DNA from: JAYWIG01 sp043789035
GTDB taxonomy: Bacteria > Pseudomonadota > Gammaproteobacteria > Burkholderiales > Burkholderiaceae_E
Direction of reading: 5' to 3'
Length of the DNA: 10,765 nt
NCBI GenBank assembly: GCA_043789035.1
Contig: JAYWIG010000205.1
Location: 1-10,765 of the forward strand
The position numbers were made by a program, and so were the translations under genes. The notes below the pieces were generated by a model. The model worked only from the letters and a program-made list of their open reading frames with translations. It was not told the DNA's origin and did not search any database. Below are positions 5,150-10,765 of this stretch, piece by piece. Each line of letters opens with the position of its first letter. Position 1 is the first letter of the stretch.

Positions 5150-7001
5150 GCTGTGCGTCGATTGAAATCCACCGTGCGTTCAGTTCGGTGGATTTTGCTT
5201 TTTGGGTGCCCACAGCTGTTATAAACGCCTGCCGCCATCTCAAGTAGCCTAATAGAGCCACAAGCGAGCGTGTTGAGCTAGTCATTAGGCCAAAGCCGAG
5301 TTCTTCGAAGGCTTGCTGTGCAAGTGGCATGTTAATCCAACCATTTGGGCACTCAGCAATTAGTTTTTGAAAGTAAACGCGATTCTCATTCAAGTAGCGC
5401 ATTTGGAACGCATTAAATACGAAGGTATCGTTTTTTCGATCACGTAAGCTATCTGGAACGATGCCTTTTTGAGCTTGTCGAAGAATTTCCTTGTATCGGC
5501 CTCGAAAGTCATGCACTAACAAAGCGCTTACTTCTGTGTACATATAGTCGATTAAACGAGGGTCGCAAAAGGGTGATGCGTCGATTAACCCACGTGATGC
5601 AAAGTGTGGGTAAGTTACAGCTCTTGGGGCAGCAAAATAACCCCAGTCGTCACAAATTATTCCATCACCCACTAATGCTTTCTCAGAGGTTTGTCTCTCT
5701 AACTCATATCGAGATTGTTCGTCTCCACGAGTTAACCAAGGCACAGGCGTGTAGAGCATACGACTGATATTGACATCCGATACATCGAAGGGGTTCCAAG
5801 CCTTGCCTGCAAACATGCCTGCTAATCGATAGTAAGTATCACGCGGAATTTGCGAAATCATACTTTGCAATGTCAGGCTTAACGCGCTTCTCGAAAGCAA
5901 CTTCGCTGCTGGTTTGAGAATACTGAAAAATTCGCGAAACTTTGAGTGTTGCAATAGGTAGGGCAAAAACGCGGGGGAACGAAGAAATAATTGGTCAGCA
6001 CCAAAGCCAGTGAATACCAGTGAACCGGGCGGGGTGTGCCGGGCAACCGCCTCACTAAATAGCTCGCCGAACCAGAAGAAATCGCTGGGCTCATCGCCGT
6101 AACTCGAAGCATCCATCGCCGGTTTGGGTAAATCTTCTGGCGGCATGATAGTAAGCGCAATACCGTAACGTTTAGCAACTTCTTTGGCATAGCCCTCGCT
6201 GACACGATGTGAAGGAACCTCGGGCTGCGAAAACATCAAACCTTTGAGGGGTTTGTTGCTAGCTTGCCCGACCAAGCAAGCGACAAAAGATGAGTCTAAG
6301 CCCCCAGAAATTTCGATACATATATCGCCATTCGGGTAGGCAGTCAGTTGATCGCTGATAGATTGCTTAAGTAATTCAGTGATCTTTGGAGCCACATCTT
6401 CGTTCCGTTGATCGGCATCGAGTCGATAGCGATAGTCTTTTTGAACTAGGCGCTTCTTGCTAATTAAAGCGTTCTCTAGGTTTAAGCAAACAAGCTCCCC
6501 CGGTAATACCCGTTCGACGTTTTTGATCGGCGTTACCACGCCATGAAACTGCATGCCTGGAACAATAAGCGTATGGCGAGTAAAGTAATCTTCATCTAAC
6601 TCAATGTCAGTGGTCGAACTAGTATTGATCGCAAAGTCAATCATTCGATTTGAAATTAGCCTTTGGGTTTGATCGATATAAAGCTGGTATTGCGACGTAA
6701 AGCTTTTATATGCGTAGATTGTTTTGTGGCTGATCACAATAGCAACAAAATCGCCAGTAACTTCAACCAATACTTCCGGCCCTTTGCTTGATATTTCCTG
6801 AAGTAAGTTCGCTAACGGCTGTGCAACTTTTTTGTCACCGATGCAAAAGATGGCACCTTCAAGTAACAACTGATAACGATCATTTTGTATAGTCTGAATC
6901 GAATTTGTGCAATAACTCTCAAGCTTCGGTAATTGTCGATTGATGCGAGCGCCAAACCCTTCCAGTGCAATGTCTTTCGGACCATAATGAGAGTGAGTCA
7001 T
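5142..7001 (-). CDS. Lasso peptide cyclase (C protein, asparagine synthetase-like)
   Basis: ATP-dependent lasso cyclase, 619 residues, homologous to asparagine synthetase B. In this family it adenylates the core Asp/Glu side chain and forms the isopeptide bond with the core N-terminus. The N-terminal third has the glutaminase-like fold, but residue 2 is Thr rather than the nucleophilic Cys of true asparagine synthetases, so ammonia release from glutamine is not expected. VTGDFVAIVI (81-90) and VLPGELV (165-171) are family segments. The synthetase domain has the pyrophosphate loop SGGLDSS at 232-238 and TGFGADQLF at 331-339. GTG or ATG alternatives were not needed: ATG 7001 has a GGGAG ribosome binding site four bases away. 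That site lies in sequence that could also encode the start of the divergent B2 region. On the minus strand it is separated from B1 by 423 bp, filled by antisense B2. Its stop overlaps the precursor stop region. Confidence 0.9.
   Translation of the reverse strand: MTHSHYGPKDIALEGFGARINRQLPKLESYCTNSIQTIQNDRYQLLLEGAIFCIGDKKVAQPLANLLQEISSKGPEVLVEVTGDFVAIVISHKTIYAYKSFTSQYQLYIDQTQRLISNRMIDFAINTSSTTDIELDEDYFTRHTLIVPGMQFHGVVTPIKNVERVLPGELVCLNLENALISKKRLVQKDYRYRLDADQRNEDVAPKITELLKQSISDQLTAYPNGDICIEISGGLDSSFVACLVGQASNKPLKGLMFSQPEVPSHRVSEGYAKEVAKRYGIALTIMPPEDLPKPAMDASSYGDEPSDFFWFGELFSEAVARHTPPGSLVFTGFGADQLFLRSPAFLPYLLQHSKFREFFSILKPAAKLLSRSALSLTLQSMISQIPRDTYYRLAGMFAGKAWNPFDVSDVNISRMLYTPVPWLTRGDEQSRYELERQTSEKALVGDGIICDDWGYFAAPRAVTYPHFASRGLIDASPFCDPRLIDYMYTEVSALLVHDFRGRYKEILRQAQKGIVPDSLRDRKNDTFVFNAFQMRYLNENRVYFQKLIAECPNGWINMPLAQQAFEELGFGLMTSSTRSLVALLGYLRWRQAFITAVGTQKAKSTELNARWISIDAQLT
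5165..5203 (+). terminator. Strong rho-independent terminator for the precursor, inside the cyclase gene
   Basis: AAATCCACCG (5165-5174) and CGGTGGATTT (5186-5195) form a perfect 10-bp stem with an 11-base loop, continuing into TTTTGCTTTTT (5193-5203). It lies 16 bases after the precursor stop. The T-rich side is on the + strand only, so it should end precursor transcripts and not those of the cyclase. The hairpin is written within the last coding residues of the minus-strand cyclase. Confidence 0.85.
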
Positions 7002-7040
7002 ATGGCTCCCGCTAAATTTTTGTATCGAAGTAATTCATGA
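7002..7040 (+). other. 12-codon open frame abutting the cyclase start, possible displaced N-terminus of B2
   Basis: ATG 7002 is directly back to back with the cyclase start codon, together forming CATATG. It encodes MAPAKFLYRSNS, and its TGA (7038-7040) overlaps the B2 ATG in an ATGA. An AGAGTGAG ribosome-binding-like sequence lies at 6990-6997, inside the cyclase reading frame, whereas the B2 ATG itself has only a weak GAAG. B2 proteins commonly begin with a KFL-type segment followed by an alanine/leucine-rich helix, so this stretch looks like the missing start of B2 in a different frame. It may be a frameshift or a coupled leader peptide. Confidence 0.45.
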
Positions 7041-7411
7041 ACGCCTTGTTGCTCACCCTATCGTTTATTGGCACGAAATTTTTTGGTTTAGATAAGACAG
7101 CCAATGCAGTGATCCATCTTGCCCGATTTAGAAAAAAATTGAGCTTTGGCATTTCAAAAAAAACGCCTAACGAGATTGCGGACAGCATAAATAGAGGGCT
7201 TAGATTTTTACCGTTTCCGGTTGAGTGCTTAGACCAAGCGCTGGTCACCTGGTATGCCTTGAATGTAGCAGGGCATGAGGCGACACTTAAGATCGGCATG
7301 AAGTTGTCCCCGGTGTCTGGTCATGCATGGGTGCTCTGTGGCGACGAACGCTTCGTTCTAGTGCCGGGCTTGGAAGACTTTACCGTGGTAGCTGAGTACG
7401 CGGCTTTGTAA
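7037..7411 (+). CDS. Lasso peptide leader protease (B2, transglutaminase-like)
   Basis: B2 cysteine protease, 124 residues, the enzyme that removes the lasso leader after B1 has bound it. The catalytic Cys64 lies in PVECLDQALVTWYAL and His96 in SGHAWVL, the usual CLxxAL and HAW motifs. Asp103 is a candidate third residue. The N-terminal 30 residues are hydrophobic (NALLLTLSFIG), as in the family, but the protein is about 10-20 residues short of common B2 lengths. Upstream, the frame closes at TAA 7031-7033, so a longer start needs the 12-codon frame at 7002 plus a shift. It is on the + strand, between minus-strand B1 (13 bp away, convergent) and minus-strand cyclase (35 bp, divergent), an unusual position. 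No clear promoter is visible; one would have to lie within the cyclase coding sequence. Confidence 0.85.
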   Translation: MNALLLTLSFIGTKFFGLDKTANAVIHLARFRKKLSFGISKKTPNEIADSINRGLRFLPFPVECLDQALVTWYALNVAGHEATLKIGMKLSPVSGHAWVLCGDERFVLVPGLEDFTVVAEYAAL

Positions 7412-7424
7412 TTTCGTTCTGCCA

Positions 7425-7712
7425 CTAAACCGATTCAACAGTAAGCATTTTTTGCGCGGTTAAACTCTCAACTAATTCGTTTAAATCCTGAGAAATGTCT
7501 GCTGGCAGGGCGGCATATTCCTCAGCAATTTTTGCCACAGCAGTTTGTGAATCTGCAGAAAACAAGGCGCTTAACATCAGGGCGGCCATCTCATTTAGCC
7601 CGAAAGACTCACCTGTTTTAACAGAAAACAATATGTCTTTGCCTTCGATCTTGTTTAGGGTGGTGCCTTGTGCAAGGGCTGCTCGATAGTTGTTATTTAA
7701 GTTCATAGCCAT
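7425..7712 (-). CDS. Lasso peptide RRE protein (B1, PqqD-like)
   Basis: A 95-residue PqqD-family RiPP recognition element. B1 proteins bind the YxxP part of the precursor leader and present it to B2. The pattern is typical: a short beta region (GTTLNKIEGKDILFSVKTGESFGLNEMAALML, about 16-47) with the TG...LNE.A turn, followed by helices ending in DLNELVESLTAQKML. The ATG at 7712 gives MAMNLN and a second ATG two codons on gives MNLN. Neither has a clear Shine-Dalgarno sequence. The gene starts 17 bp after the exporter stop, so translation may depend on coupling. It is the partner of B2, yet the two genes converge and cannot share a transcript. Confidence 0.87.
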   Translation of the reverse strand: MAMNLNNNYRAALAQGTTLNKIEGKDILFSVKTGESFGLNEMAALMLSALFSADSQTAVAKIAEEYAALPADISQDLNELVESLTAQKMLTVESV

Positions 7713-7729
7713 GTTGGTAATTTATCAGA

Positions 7730-9589
7730 TTATTGCGCGTTGGCATCGCTATTCTGGGTGAGACTAAAAAGTGAATTACGCCCAACTTGATGTTGCCAGA
7801 ACTGTGCGTACAGGCCATTGCGTCGAACCAATTCTGAATGAGTGCCTTCATCGATTAACTTGCCATTGTCTAAAACTAAAATCCGGTCCATTTGCATGAG
7901 AGTCGAAAGTCGATGCGCGATGGTAATAACGGTTTTACCCTCCATCAGCGTGGTGAGCTGTTCTTGAATCGCTTGCTCAGCTTCGCTATCAAGTGCCGAA
8001 GTCGCTTCGTCGAGAATAAGTATAGGCGCATCTTTGAGTAGCACCCGAGCAATACCAATCCGTTGGCGTTGTCCGCCGGATAGCTTTACACCGCGCTCGC
8101 CTACTGCGGCATCAAAGCCATGCCGCTCTTGATCATCGCTAAGCGCTTCGATGAATACGCTCGCATTGGCCCGGTCAACCGCTCTTTGCACTTGTTCTTG
8201 AGTCGCCTCTGGCCGTCCGTACAAAATGTTTTCGCCTATAGATCGGTGTAACAATGCTGTGTCTTGGCTTACTACCCCAATTGCCCCGCGTAGACTTTCT
8301 TGGGTAACTTGTGCGATGTCTTGCCCGTCAATACAAATCTTGCCTGCAGTGCAATCAAATAGCCGCAATAGCAGGCTTACAAGGCTTGATTTACCTGCGC
8401 CGGAGCGGCCGACTATGCCAACTCGCTCACCTGAGCGAATATTCAAGTTAAACCCTTTAAATACAGGGCGATCGGTCGTGTAACCAAAGCTCACGTTTTC
8501 GAACTGAATTGCGCCTGCGGTTACTTTCAAGTCAGAGGCATTGGGTGCGTCGACTAAGGTTACTGGCGAGGCGATGGTTTGCATGCCTTCTTGTACTGTA
8601 GCGATATTCTCGAAGATGCCGGTAATTTCCCACGCCACCCAACCTGCCATGGTGGTGATTTGCCAAGTAAGTGGCAAGGCCATGGCAACCGCACCTGGGT
8701 CGATGAAATTAAAGCGCCATAAAGCGATACCGATGAGGGCAGTTGAGGCGATTAGCAGAGTGTTGAGCACTGTTAGCGTGAACATAAACTGCGTAATTAA
8801 GCGCATGTGCAGACGTTGCGCTAAATCATGGACTTCGACGGCTTGCAGAACAAAGGCGTCTTCTTGCGAGGCTTTGGCAAACAGCTTCACCGTTAAGATG
8901 TTGCTGTAACTATCTACTACTCTACCCATCAGGGTGGAATGTGCCTCGGCATTTTCACCAGCCTTGATGCGTAAGCGGGGTACAAAGTAGCGCAACATGC
9001 CAGCGTATGCGATAAACCAAATAAGGGTAGGGAGCGCTAAACGCCAGTCGGCCGCACTTAAGAGTACTAAGGTCGTGGTCCCATACATTAGGATGTACCA
9101 AACGGCGCGTACTGATGCCTCGGTACTTTCTCGTAACGAACCAGGAGTTTGCATTACTCTGCTCGCGATGCGCCCCGCGTGATCGTTTTGAAAGAAGCGC
9201 CATTCTTGTCTTACCACTAATCGATGACTTAGCCACCGCATACGGGATGTCACAACCGGCACTAGCGCGTTATTGCGCAACAGTAAATCGAGTAAAACGA
9301 TGGCGGGGCGAGCGACAAGAATAGCCGCCAACATGAGTGCAATTTTTGGCCAAGCTTGTTCCAGCGCTGCTGCGCGATCTTGCGCAGCCACAAGCGACAC
9401 CAGTTGCCCGATGAACACGGGCATCATCGCGTCGGCTAGTGCAACCCCCAAGCCGACAGTGAATAGTCCGAAGAATAGCCGTTTGTGTTCGGCCAGAAAG
9501 TAGTGATAAAAACCTACCAGAGTATTGGGTGGGTAACCCGCAGGGGGCTTTGCAGTGATGCTGGCGAGTCGTTCGAAAAAATTAAACAC
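7730..9589 (-). CDS. ABC exporter, fused permease-ATPase (lasso D protein)
   Basis: Inner-membrane half-transporter of the type IV ABC exporter fold, 619 residues, expected to act as a homodimer. The N-terminal half has about six membrane segments (around residues 38-62, 83-103, 163-180, 185-203, 268-290 and 300-323). The ATPase domain carries Walker A GRSGAGKS (394-401), Q-loop SQD (441-443), signature LSGGQ (503-507), Walker B ILILDE (523-528) and H-loop His559. There is no C39 peptidase domain, which fits a system where B2 cuts the leader. The start is GTG at 9587-9589; a stop lies four codons upstream in frame and no in-frame ATG precedes residue 55. It is the first gene of the minus-strand group and precedes B1 by 17 bp. 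By context it exports the lasso peptide and gives self-immunity. By sequence alone it could be a general lipid or drug exporter. Confidence 0.88.
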   Translation of the reverse strand: MFNFFERLASITAKPPAGYPPNTLVGFYHYFLAEHKRLFFGLFTVGLGVALADAMMPVFIGQLVSLVAAQDRAAALEQAWPKIALMLAAILVARPAIVLLDLLLRNNALVPVVTSRMRWLSHRLVVRQEWRFFQNDHAGRIASRVMQTPGSLRESTEASVRAVWYILMYGTTTLVLLSAADWRLALPTLIWFIAYAGMLRYFVPRLRIKAGENAEAHSTLMGRVVDSYSNILTVKLFAKASQEDAFVLQAVEVHDLAQRLHMRLITQFMFTLTVLNTLLIASTALIGIALWRFNFIDPGAVAMALPLTWQITTMAGWVAWEITGIFENIATVQEGMQTIASPVTLVDAPNASDLKVTAGAIQFENVSFGYTTDRPVFKGFNLNIRSGERVGIVGRSGAGKSSLVSLLLRLFDCTAGKICIDGQDIAQVTQESLRGAIGVVSQDTALLHRSIGENILYGRPEATQEQVQRAVDRANASVFIEALSDDQERHGFDAAVGERGVKLSGGQRQRIGIARVLLKDAPILILDEATSALDSEAEQAIQEQLTTLMEGKTVITIAHRLSTLMQMDRILVLDNGKLIDEGTHSELVRRNGLYAQFWQHQVGRNSLFSLTQNSDANAQ

Positions 9590-9602
9590 GATATGTTTTT
9601 AC

Positions 9603-9639
9603 CTAGGGATTCGCCTAGACATGTTTGATGCATCCCTAG
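9603..9639. repeat. Inverted repeat CTAGGGAT / ATCCCTAG in the divergent intergenic region
   Basis: Perfect 8-bp arms at 9603-9610 and 9632-9639, 21 bases apart, just upstream of the GTG of the exporter gene. In an exporter transcript the arms could form a 5' leader hairpin. On DNA they could be a split operator. There is no adjacent T tract on the minus strand side that would make it a clear attenuator. Confidence 0.4.
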
Positions 9640-9647
9640 CTTAAATG

Positions 9648-9653
9648 ATCATA
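9648..9653 (-). promoter_or_regulatory. Possible -10 element for the exporter operon
   Basis: On the minus strand TATGAT matches 5 of 6 consensus bases and lies about 60 bases before the exporter GTG. No good -35 is found at 16-18 bp, so a promoter here is only a suggestion. The upstream side nearly meets the -35 of the divergent + strand promoter. Confidence 0.25.
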
Positions 9654-9679
9654 CTATTGATTAGCGCACGATTGAAAAG

Positions 9680-9707
9680 TTGACATGGCTTTTCGCTGCG
9701 CTACACT
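9680..9707 (+). promoter_or_regulatory. Sigma-70 promoter of the FAD oxidoreductase gene
   Basis: A perfect -35 TTGACA (9680-9685), a 16-bp spacer and a -10 TACACT (9702-9707, 4 of 6). The predicted transcription start, seven bases after the -10, is 9714, the A of the start codon, so the mRNA would be leaderless or nearly so. Confidence 0.62.
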
Positions 9708-9713
9708 CTCGAA

Positions 9714-10757
9714 ATGAATACATCAAAAAACACCGCTTTGAGACAAGCAAAAAAACAATCTAAAAAAATCGCTATAATCGGTGGGGGTATGGCTGGCATT
9801 ACCTGTGCACGAACGCTTGCCCAAGCTGGTCATTCAATACATGTGTTTGAGAAAAGCCGAGGCTTGGCAGGGCGAATGTCGACCCGCCGAACACCATTCG
9901 GTAGCTTTGATCATGGCGCTCAGTACTTCACGGTGCGTGATCCTCGGTTTCTAAAAGCACTATCTACTGCACCGCAGCAAGTGGCCATATGGAAACAAGG
10001 TCGCGAAAAAAATACGGCAATGGTCGCGCAGCCGGGGATGAGTTCGCTCCTTAATGCTTGGGCTTATCCATTGCAGTACGATCAAAGTGGCAGACATACC
10101 GTTGATTTAGAAGCGCTAGTGCAAGCCATTGAGCCCGATGTGGTGCAAAAGAAAAAGTGGCAAATTCGTACTCAAGGGCCAAATGATACACACCATGTTG
10201 ATGGTGGTTTCGACGCCGTGATTCTTGCTATTCCAAGCGTACAAGCCCAAGCATTACTTACCGCGTCAGGGCTAGAAACAATTGCTAAACCAATTGCAAA
10301 AGTTGAAGTGGCACCGTGCTGGACAATGATGTTGGCCTTCCCTCAAGCGGCTGACAATATGAAAGCGCCGATTGGCCCTAGTTGGAGTGCCAAACGTGTT
10401 GATCACGCTCGAGTTGGTTGGTTGGCGCGTGAATCGTCTAAGCCAGGCCGGGAATTAACTGAGCGTTGGACAGTACAAGCCCAAGCTGAGTGGAGCCAAG
10501 AGCATTTGGAAGATGACGCTGAAACTGTGAAAGGTAAATTGCTTCGAGCATTTACTGAAATTACCGGCATCAAAGCCGAGCCAACGTACGCTGAAGCACA
10601 TCGGTGGCGTTATTCACAAACTATTAAGCCCTTAGGCAAACCGTTTCTTTGGAGTGATGCAAAGCACATTGGTGTTTGTGGAGATTGGTGCATCGGGCAT
10701 CGCGTAGAAGATGCGTTTGTCAGTGGTTTGGAATTAGCACTTGCTGTAACAAGGTAA
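9714..10757 (+). CDS. Renalase-like NAD(P)/FAD-dependent oxidoreductase
   Basis: A 347-residue flavoprotein of the amine-oxidase-like group that includes bacterial renalases (COG3380 type). The N-terminal dinucleotide fold reads IAIIGGGMAG (19-28), with Glu46 (VFEKSRG) as the ribose-binding acid, then GRMSTRR (53-59) and FDHGAQYFT (65-73), strong marks of this group. The C-terminal flavin motif is GDWCIGHRVEDAFVSG (about 323-338). Bacterial renalase is known to oxidise non-standard dihydro isomers of NAD(P), so a metabolite-repair role is likely; other members are uncharacterised. A basic extension of about 18 residues precedes the fold. ATG 9714 is the only reasonable start and has no Shine-Dalgarno sequence. 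It is divergent from the exporter gene and is probably not part of the lasso cluster. Confidence 0.85.
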   Translation: MNTSKNTALRQAKKQSKKIAIIGGGMAGITCARTLAQAGHSIHVFEKSRGLAGRMSTRRTPFGSFDHGAQYFTVRDPRFLKALSTAPQQVAIWKQGREKNTAMVAQPGMSSLLNAWAYPLQYDQSGRHTVDLEALVQAIEPDVVQKKKWQIRTQGPNDTHHVDGGFDAVILAIPSVQAQALLTASGLETIAKPIAKVEVAPCWTMMLAFPQAADNMKAPIGPSWSAKRVDHARVGWLARESSKPGRELTERWTVQAQAEWSQEHLEDDAETVKGKLLRAFTEITGIKAEPTYAEAHRWRYSQTIKPLGKPFLWSDAKHIGVCGDWCIGHRVEDAFVSGLELALAVTR

Positions 10758-10765
10758 AATCGCGC

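Noticed and set aside
5142..7001. True asparagine synthetase B
   Set aside because: Residue 2 is Thr instead of the essential glutaminase Cys, and the gene sits among B1, B2, an exporter and a YxxP-type precursor.
7012..7299. 95-codon minus-strand frame opposite B2, which would keep all enzymes on one strand
   Set aside because: It has no RiPP-protein motifs, while the + frame has the Cys64 and His96 motifs of B2 proteases.
8226..8909. Several + strand open frames of 60-120 codons opposite the ABC exporter
   Set aside because: They are antisense shadows of a well-conserved ATPase/permease gene with no motifs of their own.

Overview
The window (about 10.8 kb, moderate GC) looks like a chromosomal segment of a Gram-negative bacterium, most likely a proteobacterium. 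The evidence is the protocatechuate 4,5-cleavage genes, which are typical of alpha-, beta- and gammaproteobacteria, a LigC sequence very close in character to sphingomonad LigC, and an exported periplasmic-type protein. The exact lineage cannot be read from the sequence. No rRNA, tRNA, CRISPR array or transposase is visible.

Region 1 (1-3923, + strand) is aromatic catabolism. It contains the 3' part of ligA, then ligB, ligC and an aldo/keto reductase, joined by 1-base TAATG overlaps or direct abutment, so they are probably one operon. LigAB opens the protocatechuate ring by 4,5-extradiol cleavage. LigC oxidises the cyclised semialdehyde to 2-pyrone-4,6-dicarboxylate. After a 123-bp gap comes a secreted protein of the carboxymuconolactone decarboxylase family.

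Region 2 (3943-9589) is, in my reading, a lasso peptide biosynthetic cluster with an unusual layout. A 37-residue precursor (5036-5149, +) carries the YxxPxL recognition motif and a plausible 18-residue core with Ser1 and Asp9. A cyclase of the asparagine-synthetase fold (C, 5142-7001, -) converges on it and overlaps it by 8 bp. A B2 leader protease (7037-7411, +) lies antisense between the cyclase and a PqqD-like B1 recognition protein (7425-7712, -). An ABC exporter (D, 7730-9589, -) heads the minus-strand group. A family 25 glycosyltransferase (3943-4719, -) sits on the other side of the precursor and is a candidate tailoring enzyme. Cluster genes therefore alternate strands instead of forming the usual single operon. 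The precursor has its own apparent control elements: a CRP/FNR-like palindrome, a -35/-10 pair, and a strong terminator hairpin that lies inside the 3' coding sequence of the opposing cyclase gene.

Inferred pathway: B1 binds the leader and delivers it to B2, which cuts it off. The cyclase adenylates the Asp side chain and closes the ring onto the new N-terminus, and the ABC protein exports the product, possibly after glycosylation.

Region 3 (9590-10765) has a divergent intergenic region with an inverted repeat and a good + strand promoter whose predicted start coincides with the ATG of a renalase-like FAD oxidoreductase (9714-10757), suggesting a leaderless mRNA.
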